A stretch of 64,000 nt of DNA from Paraburkholderia tagetis (GCF_022213065.1 NZ_JAKLJA010000004.1:248001-312000), one strand, 5' to 3'; numbered from the stretch's first letter, positions 8,709-18,006 are shown. Notes: generated by a model not told the origin, from the letters alone. Numbers and translations are program-made.

Positions 8709-10007
8709 ATGAATTCATCGAAAAGCGATTCGAGCCGGCCCGATGTGCTGATTATCGGCGGCGGGCCTGCTGGTGCCACGGCGGCGGCCTTCCTGGCAAT
8801 GAAAGGACGCGACGTCGTGCTCGTGGAGAAGGAAGCGCATCCGCGCTTTCATATCGGCGAAAGCCTGCTGCCACGTAACCTCGACGTTTTCGAGCGGCTC
8901 GGCGTTCTGGATCAGGTGCGAGAGATCGGTGTCCATAAGCCGGGTGCGGAGTTCGTCTCGGACCGTACCGGCCGCAGTTGCGCGTTTCCGTTCGAGAACG
9001 CGCTGAATCGGGACCGTACGCACGCCTGGCAAGTGCGGCGTGCGGACCTCGACGCCTTGTTGTTCAAGCACGCCGTCGCGCGCGGGGCCGAGTGTTTCGA
9101 GCGTACCCGTGTCACGGAAGTCAAACTGGACGATGCCGGCGGGCGTCACGTCGTGTCCGCGCAGGACGAGTCGGGCGGCACCCGCGAATGGCATCCGCGC
9201 TACGTGCTCGATGCTTCGGGCCGCGATACGTTTCTCGCGTCGCGGATGAAGGTCAAGACCTCGAACAAGTACAACAACACGGCTGCCGTTTATGCGCATT
9301 TCACCGGCGTCACGCGTCGGGAAGGCGAACTCGCGGGCTACATCAGCATTCATCTTGCGGAGGATGGCTGGTTCTGGCTGATTCCGCTACCCGACGACAC
9401 GATGAGCATTGGCTTCGTCGGCAATCAATCGGCGTGGAAAGAGCGCAAAGGAACGCCGACCGATTTGCTGACCGAGCGCATCGCTTCGAGCCCGACCGTA
9501 GCGGCTCGCGCGCAAGGCGCCCAGCGTGTATCGGACGTCTATAGCACGGCCAATTACAGCTATCGCGCGCGCGAGGGCAATGGCAACGGTTTTCTGATGA
9601 TTGGGGATGCTTACGGATTTGTCGATCCGATGTTCTCGACGGGCGTTTTGATGGCGATGACTGGCGGAGAGCTCGGCGCCGAGGCCGCCCACGCCTGGCT
9701 CGATAATCCGGCGCGAGGAAAGAAGCTTGCGCAAGCGGCCAACAAGGAACTCTCGGACGCAATGGACCGGATCAGCTGGCTGATCTATCGAGTGAACGAT
9801 CCTGTCATGCGTACGCTTTTCATGGCGCCGTCCAATCGTTTGTGGATGCGAGACGGCATCGTCAATCTGCTGGCCGGAAATCTCCGGGGGAGCTGGCGCG
9901 CGGCACTTCCGGTGATGTGCTTCAAGGCCGTGTATCACGTGCTCTCGGCACTGCACCGCCGTGGGGTCGAGATCTCGCTGCCGGAGATGCCGGCGTCGGG
10001 AGCCTGA
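8709..10007 (+). CDS. FAD-dependent oxidoreductase, flavin-halogenase-like
   Basis: 432 residues. The N-terminal Rossmann motif is IIGGGPAGATAA (residues 15-26), followed by FHIGESLLP (48-55), which is typical of the tryptophan/phenol halogenase superfamily. WFWLIP at 221-226 fits the WxWxIP motif used to tell flavin-dependent halogenases from monooxygenases, and FVDPMFSTG at 304-312 fits the second halogenase signature. Lys77 in GVHKPGAEF is a candidate for the hypohalous-acid lysine. The start at 8709 has GGAAG just upstream; an in-frame ATG at 8682 has none. True halogenation is not proven: related reductases and hydroxylases share parts of these motifs. Confidence 0.75.
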   Translation: MNSSKSDSSRPDVLIIGGGPAGATAAAFLAMKGRDVVLVEKEAHPRFHIGESLLPRNLDVFERLGVLDQVREIGVHKPGAEFVSDRTGRSCAFPFENALNRDRTHAWQVRRADLDALLFKHAVARGAECFERTRVTEVKLDDAGGRHVVSAQDESGGTREWHPRYVLDASGRDTFLASRMKVKTSNKYNNTAAVYAHFTGVTRREGELAGYISIHLAEDGWFWLIPLPDDTMSIGFVGNQSAWKERKGTPTDLLTERIASSPTVAARAQGAQRVSDVYSTANYSYRAREGNGNGFLMIGDAYGFVDPMFSTGVLMAMTGGELGAEAAHAWLDNPARGKKLAQAANKELSDAMDRISWLIYRVNDPVMRTLFMAPSNRLWMRDGIVNLLAGNLRGSWRAALPVMCFKAVYHVLSALHRRGVEISLPEMPASGA

Positions 10008-10062
10008 TTTATCGTCGGTCGCGGTACTCGTGGCGTATATAGCGTATAGACCGGAACGATGT

Positions 10063-11247
10063 TCATGAGCGATCCGGTCCGGGGCGGCGCGTGACCAGAC
10101 GCGCGCATGCCGGAACGAGACAGAGCAGCGCGGCCAATACCCAGAAGGCCGTCGGCAATCCTGCTGCTCTCGCGATGAAGCCCACGCCTGCCGGTCCAGC
10201 GAGATGCCCGGCGTAACCGGTCGTCGTGATCGCCGCAACCGCGAGCGTCGGTGGCATTGCGCGCTGGGTGCCGGCGCGCCGGAACAGCACCGGCACGACA
10301 TTCGATGCGCCGAGGCCGATCAGCACGAATCCGCCCATCGCGAGCGCGGCGTTCGGTGCGCTCAGCAGCACCACGAAACCGCCGGCTGCTAGCAGTCCGC
10401 CCCACAACATCATCGCGCGGTCGCCGATGCGTGCGGTGAGCGCGTCGCCGCCGAACCGGCCCGCGGTCATTGCGATCGAGAAAAATATATAGCCGAGTCC
10501 TCCTTGCGCGGCGGAGACCAATCCCGCGCCGGTGATGAGCAAGGCACTCCAGTCGAGCAATGCGCCTTCGACCAGAAAGGTGATCGCGGCCAGCCCGGCA
10601 AGCACCAGCACGATGCCGCGCGGCAAGGCAAACAGCGGGCCGTCGCTCGCATGGGTCGACACGATCAGACGAGAGCGTGCCGCTGCGATAGCGGCGAGCA
10701 TCAGAGCCGCGCATGGCAATGTGCTTGCGAGCGTTCCGATGTGCAGCGAAAGCAGGAAGGTCATCGCCGTCGAGCCGACGAATCCGCCAACGCTGAAAAG
10801 CGCATGAAATCCCGACATCAACGGCCGGCCTTCCACGCGCTCCACATCGACCGCGTGAATGTTCATCGCGACATCGAGCGAGCCGAGGAACGCGCCAAAT
10901 GCGAGCAACGCCATACCCAGCATGAGCGGCGTATTGACGAGGGTGAGCAGGGGCAGAACGACGGCCAGTCCCGAGCCACCGGCGACGATGAACGGCTTGC
11001 TGCCGTATCGCGCACTGACCGCTCCGGTGACCCCCATCGCAATGACCGAACCCAGGCCGATGCACAACAGCAGGAGCCCGAGCACGCCGTCGTCGACGCC
11101 GAGCCGCTGCTTGGCGAAGGGAACGAGCGGCGCCCAGCATGCGATGCCGAATCCCGCCACGAGGAAGGCAAGACGGGTGGCCAGTCGGGCTGCGGGCAGG
11201 TCTGGAGCGATGGTTTCCGGTTCGCGGAGCGTGGGTCGGGTGTTCAT
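10063..11247 (-). CDS. MFS transporter, YbjJ-like
   Basis: 394 residues and 12 predicted helices. The first helix segment ATRLAFLVAGFGIACWAPLV and the short loop ARYGSKP instead of a full DRxGRR motif resemble the YbjJ/fucose-permease-like MFS group rather than the MHS or AAHS groups. Its start codon overlaps the stop of the DeoR-type regulator by four bases (11244-11247), so the two are translationally coupled and the carrier is very likely controlled by that regulator. Substrate unknown; a sugar or sugar derivative would fit the DeoR link. Confidence 0.85.
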   Translation of the reverse strand: MNTRPTLREPETIAPDLPAARLATRLAFLVAGFGIACWAPLVPFAKQRLGVDDGVLGLLLLCIGLGSVIAMGVTGAVSARYGSKPFIVAGGSGLAVVLPLLTLVNTPLMLGMALLAFGAFLGSLDVAMNIHAVDVERVEGRPLMSGFHALFSVGGFVGSTAMTFLLSLHIGTLASTLPCAALMLAAIAAARSRLIVSTHASDGPLFALPRGIVLVLAGLAAITFLVEGALLDWSALLITGAGLVSAAQGGLGYIFFSIAMTAGRFGGDALTARIGDRAMMLWGGLLAAGGFVVLLSAPNAALAMGGFVLIGLGASNVVPVLFRRAGTQRAMPPTLAVAAITTTGYAGHLAGPAGVGFIARAAGLPTAFWVLAALLCLVPACARLVTRRPGPDRS

Positions 11248-12026
11248 GAACTCGCTGGCTCCTGGGCCGCCACGACGGACGTGCCGGCTTTCGACAAGGC
11301 CGCACGCTTTGCGCGCGGCAGATCAGATTCGACGACCACAGATTCGATCTCGCTGACGGTCGCCACTTTATAAGAGGCGCGCGCGTCGAACTTCTCGGTG
11401 AGTGCCAGCACCACGCTGTGCTCGCTCGATGCGAGGACGGCGCGTTTGAAAGTGGCGTCGGCGAGGTTGAATGCGCTGATGCCGCTGTTCGGCGAAATCG
11501 CGCAGGACCCGATGAAGCACCGATCGATATTCATTTGCGTAACGCTTTGCACGGCGCTCGCGTCGACGCATCCGCCGACCGCAGGATCGACCGACCCGCC
11601 AATCATGATCAGATGAATATCGGATCGATGCAGCACCGCGGCGGCGATATCGACCGAGTTGGTCGCGACGGTGAGGTCGGCTTCTTCCGGCAACACGTCG
11701 ACAAGCGCGAGGTTGGTGCTGCCGCTATCGAGAAACAATAGTTCTCCTTGCTGTATCAGCGGCAGCGCGGCACGAGCCAATGCCGATTTTTGCTCGATGG
11801 CCGTGTCGATTCGGCTTGCCATTGGTGCCGTGGCGGGCGTGATCGGCAGCGCACCGCCGTAGACCCGCCGGCAGCGCCCTGCGGCCGCCAGAGCGCGGAG
11901 GTCGCGGCGGATGGCGTCTTCGGAGATATTGAATTCGGCGGCGAGCGAGGCTGCCACTACCGGCTGGCCCTGCACAAGCCGATTGGCGATCTCGTCGCGC
12001 CGCGCGAGAGGAATGTCGTCGTTCAT
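11244..12026 (-). CDS. DeoR/GlpR-family transcriptional regulator
   Basis: 260 residues. The N-terminal DeoR helix-turn-helix spans roughly residues 5-57 (RRDEIANRLVQG, then EDAIRRDLRALAAAGRCRRVYGGAL), with the family's RRD recognition helix. The C-terminal sensor domain has the sugar-phosphate-binding segment DSGSTN. The start at 12026 was chosen at MNDDIPL, directly before the helix-turn-helix; an upstream start (MHVYIL) is possible but would lie inside the repeated AACGTGCA array described separately. It overlaps the following MFS gene by four bases. Confidence 0.9.
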   Translation of the reverse strand: MNDDIPLARRDEIANRLVQGQPVVAASLAAEFNISEDAIRRDLRALAAAGRCRRVYGGALPITPATAPMASRIDTAIEQKSALARAALPLIQQGELLFLDSGSTNLALVDVLPEEADLTVATNSVDIAAAVLHRSDIHLIMIGGSVDPAVGGCVDASAVQSVTQMNIDRCFIGSCAISPNSGISAFNLADATFKRAVLASSEHSVVLALTEKFDARASYKVATVSEIESVVVESDLPRAKRAALSKAGTSVVAAQEPASS

Positions 12027-12037
12027 GGGCGCATGAT

Positions 12038-12077
12038 AACGTGCATGAACGAGAATGTAAACGTGCATAAACGTGCA
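12038..12077. promoter_or_regulatory. Three AACGTGCA repeats, candidate DeoR operator
   Basis: AACGTGCA occurs at 12038-12045, 12060-12067 and 12070-12077, all in the same direction, starting 12 bp upstream of the DeoR start codon. Start-to-start spacings are 22 and 10 bp, close to two and one helical turns. Clustered direct repeats at this place are what an autoregulatory operator of a DeoR protein would look like. Confidence 0.5.
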
Positions 12078-12169
12078 CATCGGCGGCTGCCCGATGGCGG
12101 CCGACTCGTACAAAATGCGCTCCATAAAAGGCGCATTGAGCGATCGGCCAAGCGTTGGCGAAATGCAGG

Positions 12170-13306
12170 TTAGAAGTGGTGCAGCAAGCCGATGCGCGCC
12201 ACGCTCTGGTTTCCGCTCGAGGAAGGGCCTGCGGAGCCTACGATTTGCGCGGCGTCGAGGTCGGTGCCCGTCTTGCCATTCGTATGTTGCCAGGCGCCCT
12301 GGGCGTAGACCGAAGTCCGCTTGCTCAACGAATAGTTCAGCATCAGCGCGACCTGATGCCAGTTCGGGCTCGAACCGCTCGCCGTTTGCTCGAGCTTGCC
12401 GTGCGTCCAGGTATAGGCGGCGACCGTGTAGAACGCCGGTGTGAAGAAGTACTGGCCGTTGACTTCGACGTTGTCGAATTTCCACGACGACCACGCCGCG
12501 CTCCCGATATTGGCAGCGTAGCTGTTGGCGCTCGGCTGATAGACGTCGACGTGCGAATAGGCGAGGCCCACGTTCGAACCGCCGCTGAAGGTCCATTTGA
12601 CGCCGGCGCCAATGGTCTGCTGTCGCGCGGCGGTGAAGATGCCGTCGCCGCCTACCGCGCCCGTGCTGTTCAGATTGCCATTGGATTGGCGCCTGTAGGC
12701 GAGCGCGGCCGAGAAAGGACCGGCGCCGTAGCTGAGCGCCGCGCTGTACGCACGATTGGCGGCGAACTGGGTGGAATTGCTGAATCCATAAACGCCTTCG
12801 GCCTGGAAGCCGTGAAAGACCGGGCTCACATATTTCACGGCGTTATTGAACCGGAAGTCCTGGTCGGCGTTGTCGTTGTCGAACGGATGCGCGGCGAGGT
12901 CGCCGATAGTATTGCCGGCCGCTGTAAAGGGGTTCCACATGTCGACGGCGGCATCATACTGACGCCCGAACGTGAGCGTGCCTGTGGCAGTGGAACTGAG
13001 TCCGACGAATGCCTGGCGACCAAACAGCGTGTTGCGGCCGCTCGATGCGCCGGTGTTGGCGTTGAAGCCATTTTCCAGGGTGAAGATGGCGGAGAGACCG
13101 CCGCCCAGATCCTCAGCGCCCTTCACGCCGAAATTTGATCCAATCGTGTCGCCGCTCACCATCGCGAAGGCGTTATTGCCGCGCGCGTTCGACGTGAAGT
13201 TCAGGCCATTGTCGATCACGCCATACAACGTGACGCTGCTCTGGGCATGAGCGTAGCCGGCGCAAAGCGCCGCTGAAAAAGCTGCGAATAGAAGAGGGGT
13301 TCTCAT
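12170..13306 (-). CDS. Outer-membrane porin, Burkholderia OmpC-like
   Basis: 378 residues with signal peptide (cleavage after AHA near residue 21) and then SSVTLYGVIDNGLNF, the canonical first strand of beta-proteobacterial porins. DLGGGLSAIFTLENGF and SRNTLFGRQAFVGLSS-type segments form the eyelet region, and the chain ends in IGLLHHF with terminal Phe. It is transcribed toward the DeoR/MFS pair with about 140 bp between them, so it has room for its own terminator and may be a separate unit. Confidence 0.93.
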   Translation of the reverse strand: MRTPLLFAAFSAALCAGYAHAQSSVTLYGVIDNGLNFTSNARGNNAFAMVSGDTIGSNFGVKGAEDLGGGLSAIFTLENGFNANTGASSGRNTLFGRQAFVGLSSTATGTLTFGRQYDAAVDMWNPFTAAGNTIGDLAAHPFDNDNADQDFRFNNAVKYVSPVFHGFQAEGVYGFSNSTQFAANRAYSAALSYGAGPFSAALAYRRQSNGNLNSTGAVGGDGIFTAARQQTIGAGVKWTFSGGSNVGLAYSHVDVYQPSANSYAANIGSAAWSSWKFDNVEVNGQYFFTPAFYTVAAYTWTHGKLEQTASGSSPNWHQVALMLNYSLSKRTSVYAQGAWQHTNGKTGTDLDAAQIVGSAGPSSSGNQSVARIGLLHHF

Positions 13307-13593
13307 GAGGAAGCCTGTTTGCCTTGTTGCCGATTAGCCGTTAGCCGTGGAGAAGGGAATCCATTCAGGGGGCGCAGTATCGTCGGGCCGCACGGATTGC
13401 GTGCCGAACTGCGTCAATAACCAGGCGGTTATTCAAGGCACAAGGCCGGAAATTCATCGCGAGATGACGACGCGTAGCTTTCATTTGCGTCATGGCCGTT
13501 CAGAGCGCACCAGCACATCAGCACGAATGGCGCACGCTCGGGCCAGGTTTGAGCGATCATTGGGAAATCCCCATCATTACCGGAGCGTGCCAG

Positions 13594-14658
13594 ATGAGCG
13601 TGAATACGGAACCTGATTGCTTGCGTACGGCGTTGACCCGTTTGCTGGGCTGCCGCTATCCGATCGTATCGGCGGGCATGGGCGGGCCGGCCAGGTCGGA
13701 ACTTGCCGCCGCCGTTTCCGCGGCGGGCGGGTTCGGCTTGCTCGGCATGGTGCGCGAATCGCCCGAACTGATCGAACGCGAGATTGCCGCCGTGCGCGCG
13801 GCTACACAGCGCCCGTTCGGCGTCAATCTGATTCCATCGGCAACCGAGCCTTCCTTGTTCGCGGCGGAACTCGACGTGTGCCTCGCCGCGCGCGTACCCG
13901 CGATGTGCTTCTTTTGGGGCGTCGTGCCGGAAGCCGTGAAGCGCGCGAAGGATGGCGACGCCATCGTGCTGTATCAGGTGGGTTCGCTGGAGGATGCTTT
14001 GGCCGCGGAGCAGGCAGGCGCGGACGCCGTGATCGTGCAGGGCATCGAGGCTGGCGGCCATGTGCGCGGGCGGGCCGGCATTCTCACGCTGCTGCCCGAG
14101 GTCGCGCGGCAAGTGCGCGTGCCCGTGGTTGCGTCGGGCGGCATCGCAACGGGCGGTGGCCTGATCGCGGCGCTTGCGCTGGGTGCATCAGGCGTGCATT
14201 GCGGCACGGCGTTTCTCGCGACACATGAATCGTTCGCGCACGATTATCACAAGGAACGCATTTGCGAGGCGCGCGCGGGCGAGACCGTCTACACGGATCT
14301 TTTCGCCATCAACTGGCCGCCCAATTCGCCGGTGCGCGTGCTCGCCAATAGCGTGACCGCCAAGGCCGGCGCGCAGCTTTTCGGGTATCACCCGGACAAA
14401 CTGCCTCGCGAAGTGATTGGGGATGAAGACGGGCGGCCGCTCTACCTCTACAGTACCGATTCCCCCTTGCGCAGCACGACGGGGGAACTGGAGCGCATGG
14501 CGCTTTTCGCGGGAGAATCGTCGGCGCTCGTGAACGAGCGGACTTCCGCCGCCGAAGTGATCGAGCGTATGGTGGCGGAGGCGCTGGAGGCGCGGCGCCG
14601 CATTGGTGTGGGTGAGGCGGGAGATCTAACCGGTAGCTCTGTCAATCAGGATGACTGA
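13594..14658 (+). CDS. Nitronate monooxygenase (2-nitropropane dioxygenase family)
   Basis: A 354-residue FMN-binding TIM-barrel enzyme. PIVSAGMGGPARSELAAAVS is the N-terminal family motif, and VQGIEAGGHVRG with VVASGGIATGGG are the FMN-phosphate and catalytic-loop segments of class I and II nitronate monooxygenases. These enzymes oxidise propionate 3-nitronate and other alkyl nitronates and are thought to be protective. GGAG at 13582-13585 supports the ATG at 13594; a longer in-frame start at 13492 lacks a ribosome site. It stands alone, convergent with hisP. Confidence 0.88.
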   Translation: MSVNTEPDCLRTALTRLLGCRYPIVSAGMGGPARSELAAAVSAAGGFGLLGMVRESPELIEREIAAVRAATQRPFGVNLIPSATEPSLFAAELDVCLAARVPAMCFFWGVVPEAVKRAKDGDAIVLYQVGSLEDALAAEQAGADAVIVQGIEAGGHVRGRAGILTLLPEVARQVRVPVVASGGIATGGGLIAALALGASGVHCGTAFLATHESFAHDYHKERICEARAGETVYTDLFAINWPPNSPVRVLANSVTAKAGAQLFGYHPDKLPREVIGDEDGRPLYLYSTDSPLRSTTGELERMALFAGESSALVNERTSAAEVIERMVAEALEARRRIGVGEAGDLTGSSVNQDD

Positions 14659-14693
14659 GGAAAACCGCGCGATCTCCCGCATACGGATGACGC

Positions 14694-15467
14694 TTACTTC
14701 AAACGTCCCGCGAGGAACTGCTGCAACCGTTCGCTGCGCGGCGTGTTGAGCACTTCCTTCGGGTCGCCTTGCTCTTCGATCTTGCCCTTGTGCAGGAACA
14801 CGACGTGATTCGACACGTTGCGCGCGAAGCCCATCTCGTGCGTGACGACGATCATCGTGCGGCCTTCTTCCGCGAGCGCCTGCATCACGCGCAGCACTTC
14901 GCCCACGAGTTCGGGGTCGAGCGCGGAGGTAGGCTCGTCGAACAGCATCACTTCGGGCTCCATGGCCAGCGCGCGGGCGATCGCCACGCGCTGCTGCTGG
15001 CCGCCCGAGAGATGCGACGGATACTTGTGTTCGACGCCATTCGCAAGACCCACCTTGGCCAGGTACTTGAGCGCGCGCTCCTCGGCTTCGGCGCGGCTCA
15101 AGCCCAGCACGCTCACGGGCGCCTCGATGATGTTCTCGAGCACGGTCATGTGCGCCCACAGATTGAAATGCTGGAACACCATGGAAAGGCGCGTGCGCAT
15201 CGCACGCAACTGCTTCGGATCGCTCACGCGCAGCGAGCCGGAGCGGTCGGTGCTCGTGCGGATCTCTTCGCCGTTCACGGTGATGCGGCCCGAGCAGGGC
15301 GATTCGAGGAAGTTAATGCAACGCAGGAACGTGCTCTTGCCCGAACCGCTCGACCCGATCAGGCTGATCACGTCACCGGCTTTCGCCTTGAGCGATACGC
15401 CTTTCAAAACCTCGTTTTCGCCGAACTTCTTGTGCAGGTCGTCGACAATCAGCTTGTACATTCTCAA
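14694..15467 (-). CDS. hisP: Histidine/basic amino-acid ABC transporter, ATP-binding protein
   Basis: 257 residues. Walker A GSSGSGKST at 38-46, Q-loop, signature LSGGQQQR, Walker B VMLFDEPTSALD and the H-loop THE are all intact. It belongs to the polar amino-acid (HisP/GlnQ) subfamily. It is the last gene of the leftward hisJ-hisQ-hisM-hisP unit, 17 bp after hisM. Position next to the hut operon makes histidine the probable main substrate, though these importers often accept lysine, arginine and ornithine too. Confidence 0.93.
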   Translation of the reverse strand: MRMYKLIVDDLHKKFGENEVLKGVSLKAKAGDVISLIGSSGSGKSTFLRCINFLESPCSGRITVNGEEIRTSTDRSGSLRVSDPKQLRAMRTRLSMVFQHFNLWAHMTVLENIIEAPVSVLGLSRAEAEERALKYLAKVGLANGVEHKYPSHLSGGQQQRVAIARALAMEPEVMLFDEPTSALDPELVGEVLRVMQALAEEGRTMIVVTHEMGFARNVSNHVVFLHKGKIEEQGDPKEVLNTPRSERLQQFLAGRLK

Positions 15468-15484
15468 TACTCCATCGGCGCCGT

Positions 15485-16198
15485 TCAGTGCCCTTGCGGT
15501 TTCAGGTAAGCCAGCATCCGGTTTTCCATGCGGCGGAAGGCCCAGATCAGGGCGAAAACGATTGTTGCGTAAAGCACGGCTGCAATGCCGTATGCCTGGA
15601 ACGTCATATAGGTGGCGGAATTCGCGTCGCGCGCCACTTTCAGAATGTCCGGCACGGTTGCGGTGAACGCGAGCGTCGTAGCGTGCAGCATCAGAATCAC
15701 TTCGTTGCTATACGCGGGCAGCGCGCGGCGCAATGCCGAGGGCAGGATGATGCGTGTATAGAGCTTGAACTTCGACATGCCGTAGGCCATGCCCGCTTCG
15801 ATCTCGCCATGCGGGGTCTCGCGGATCGAGCCGGCGAAGATCTCGGTGGCGTACGCGCACTCGTTGAGCGTGAACGCGAGCAGCGTGCAATTCATCGCAC
15901 TCCGGAAGAACTCGCCGAGCAGCGCGTGCGTATGCACATAGTTCAGGCTGTAGATGCCGGTGTAGCAAAGCAGCAACTGAACATAGAGCGGCGTGCCGCG
16001 AAACACGTAGGTGTAGAGCCAGACAGGGCGTGAAAGCCACGGGTTGCGCGAAGCGCGTGCAATGGCGAGCGGCACGGCGAGCGCGAAGCCCAGCACGATC
16101 GAGATGACCAGCAGCCAGAGCGTGATGACAAGGCCGCTATAGTTGAAGCCGTCGCTGTACAGGTAGTTCGGCCAGTATTGCTGAAGCAGTTCGATCAC
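15485..16198 (-). CDS. hisM: Histidine/basic amino-acid ABC transporter permease
   Basis: 237-residue permease of the HisMQ family with about five helices. The ABC-coupling EAA-type loop (EIEAGMAYGMSKFKLYTRIILPSALR) is intact. Its start overlaps the stop of hisQ by four bases (16195-16198), and it is followed by hisP after 17 bp. It pairs with HisQ to form the inner-membrane channel. Confidence 0.92.
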   Translation of the reverse strand: MIELLQQYWPNYLYSDGFNYSGLVITLWLLVISIVLGFALAVPLAIARASRNPWLSRPVWLYTYVFRGTPLYVQLLLCYTGIYSLNYVHTHALLGEFFRSAMNCTLLAFTLNECAYATEIFAGSIRETPHGEIEAGMAYGMSKFKLYTRIILPSALRRALPAYSNEVILMLHATTLAFTATVPDILKVARDANSATYMTFQAYGIAAVLYATIVFALIWAFRRMENRMLAYLKPQGH

Positions 16199-16884
16199 AG
16201 CGCGGCCCTCCGCACACCGGTCGAATAACGCTTTTCGAGGCGGTGCAATGCCAGATTGGAAACAGTGGTGATGACGAGATAGATCGCGCCGGTTGCGAGC
16301 GTGAAGAAAAAGAATTGCTGGGTGGCCTTGCCCGCGTCCTGCGCGGCTTTCACCACATCGGCGAGACCGATGATCGAGACCAGCGCCGTTGCTTTCACGA
16401 GCACTTGCCAGTTATTGCCGATGCCCGGCAGCGCGAAACGCATCATCTGCGGGAACAGGATGCGCGTGAATACGCGCGTGGAACTCATGCCATATGCGAA
16501 GCCGGCTTCGATCTGGCCGCGCGGCACGGCGAGAAAAGCGCCGCGAAATGTTTCGGTGAAGTACGCGCCGTAAATGAAGCCGAGCGTGATGACGCCGGCC
16601 ACGAACGGGTCGATATCGATCTGGTCCATGCCCATCGCGTCGGTCAGGTGGTTCAGCCAGATCTGGATACTGTAGAAAAGCAGCAGCATGAGCACGAGAT
16701 CGGGCACCGCGCGGATCAGCGTCGTGTACGTCGTGCCGATGCGCGCGATCATGCGGTTGGGCGAGAGCTTCGCGGCGGCGCCGACGAGGCCCAGCAGGAA
16801 CGCCGCCGCGAGCGACAGCAGTGCGAGCTTGATGGTTTCCCATGTGCCCGCGAGGAGGAGAGGGCCGAAGCCTTGGAAGAGCAT
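16195..16884 (-). CDS. hisQ: Histidine/basic amino-acid ABC transporter permease
   Basis: 229 residues, partner of HisM. The EAA-type loop QIEAGFAYGMSSTRVFTRIL is present. The start at 16884 (MLFQGFGPLLL) matches the family N-terminus; a longer in-frame start at 16941 adds an Arg-rich stretch with no match. It lies 146 bp after hisJ and overlaps hisM by four bases. Confidence 0.92.
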   Translation of the reverse strand: MLFQGFGPLLLAGTWETIKLALLSLAAAFLLGLVGAAAKLSPNRMIARIGTTYTTLIRAVPDLVLMLLLFYSIQIWLNHLTDAMGMDQIDIDPFVAGVITLGFIYGAYFTETFRGAFLAVPRGQIEAGFAYGMSSTRVFTRILFPQMMRFALPGIGNNWQVLVKATALVSIIGLADVVKAAQDAGKATQQFFFFTLATGAIYLVITTVSNLALHRLEKRYSTGVRRAAL

Positions 16885-17030
16885 GGATGGACGTCCTTCA
16901 ATGACGGGGCGCTTCGCACGTACCGCGCAGCAGCGCGGCATGCACCCCCGTGTGATGCATCGAGGCGACAGGCGCGGGGGTGAGCCGCGCCTGGCTGCGC
17001 TCAGTTGCGCTCAGTTCCGCGCAATTGCGC

Positions 17031-17789
17031 TTACCCGCCGTACACGTCGAAGTCGAAGTACTTCGACTGGATCTTCTTGTACGTGCCGTCCTTGATCATG
17101 TCGGCGATGGTCTTGTCGATCTTCGCCTTGAGGTCGGTGTCTTCCTTGCGCAGGCCGATGGCGGCGGCGCCCGTGGGGATCGCGTCGCCCGCGAACTGGA
17201 AGCCCGCGCCGCGCGAGGTCTTCAGGAAGCCGAGATCGGCTTGCACTTCATCCTGCAGCGCCGCGTCCAGACGGCCCGAGTTCAGGTCCAGATAGACCTG
17301 GTCCTGGTTCTGATAGGTAATGATGTTGACGCCCTTCGTTGCCCAGTTCTGCTTGGCGTAGGTTTCCTGAGTCGAGCCCTGCTCGACGCCCACCGACTTG
17401 CCCTTGAGCGACTCGACGCTCGGCTGCAAGGTCGAGCCCTTCTTCGCGACGAGGCGCGTGGGGGTGTCGTAGAGCTTCGCGGTGAAGGCGATCTGCTGCT
17501 CGCGCTGCGGCGTGACCGTGAGCGCCGAAAGCGCACCGTCGAACTTCTTGGCCTTCAGGCCCGGAATCATGCCGTCGAAGTCCTGCTCGACCCAGACGCA
17601 CTTCGCGTTCAGGCGCTTGCAAATCTCGTTGCCGAGATCGATGTCGAAGCCGACGAGCTTGCCGTCGGTTGCCTTCGACTCGAAAGGCGCGTAGCTGGCG
17701 TCCGTGCCGAAGCGGATGGTGGACCAGTCTTTCGCATAGGCGCCGCCGGCGGCAAGAGCGAGTGCGACACACAGGGCAAGTTTCTTCAT
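17031..17789 (-). CDS. hisJ: Periplasmic basic amino-acid/histidine-binding protein
   Basis: 252 residues with a signal peptide ending in GGAYA (near residue 19). IRFGTDASYAPFE and VGFDIDLGNEICKRL are the family 3 solute-binding signatures, and the ligand-contact segments SALTVTPQREQ and SVGVEQGSTQE follow. Closest in pattern to HisJ/ArgT. First gene of the importer unit, reading away from hutH; the shared upstream region contains HutC-like palindromes, so import and breakdown of histidine are probably induced together. ArgT-like specificity cannot be ruled out. Confidence 0.88.
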   Translation of the reverse strand: MKKLALCVALALAAGGAYAKDWSTIRFGTDASYAPFESKATDGKLVGFDIDLGNEICKRLNAKCVWVEQDFDGMIPGLKAKKFDGALSALTVTPQREQQIAFTAKLYDTPTRLVAKKGSTLQPSVESLKGKSVGVEQGSTQETYAKQNWATKGVNIITYQNQDQVYLDLNSGRLDAALQDEVQADLGFLKTSRGAGFQFAGDAIPTGAAAIGLRKEDTDLKAKIDKTIADMIKDGTYKKIQSKYFDFDVYGG

Positions 17790-17826
17790 TAACGTCTCCG
17801 AACGGAATAATCTGCAGAGCAGCGAG

Positions 17827-17838
17827 TTGTCTATACAA
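17827..17838. promoter_or_regulatory. HutC-like operator candidate 1
   Basis: TTGTCTATACAA, an imperfect palindrome 38 bp upstream of the hisJ start. It shares the TTGT-N4-ACAA frame with the two sites near hutH and resembles published HutC operators of other proteobacteria. Confidence 0.6.
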
Positions 17839-17966
17839 ATTACCGATTGAGCATGGGGGCCGGCAATCGGTGTTATTACCTGGGTTGCGTTGCCGTGCTG
17901 GAAACGTAAGGCCCCGTAACTTCGGCGTTAGCCAGGAGGGGCGAGGGTATACGCGGATCTTTTTAA

Positions 17967-17982
17967 ACTTGTATAGACAAGT
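17967..17982. promoter_or_regulatory. HutC-like operator candidate 2
   Basis: ACTTGTATAGACAAGT, with perfect 6-bp arms ACTTGT/ACAAGT, 50 bp upstream of the hutH start. This is the best palindrome of the three. Confidence 0.65.
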
Positions 17983-18006
17983 CGTTTTGTGTAATCTGGC
18001 GCCATC

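Noticed and set aside
14694..17789. Possibility that the ABC importer is arginine-specific (artPQM-like) rather than histidine-linked.
   Set aside because: Not excluded, but shared control sites with hutH make histidine the better working call.
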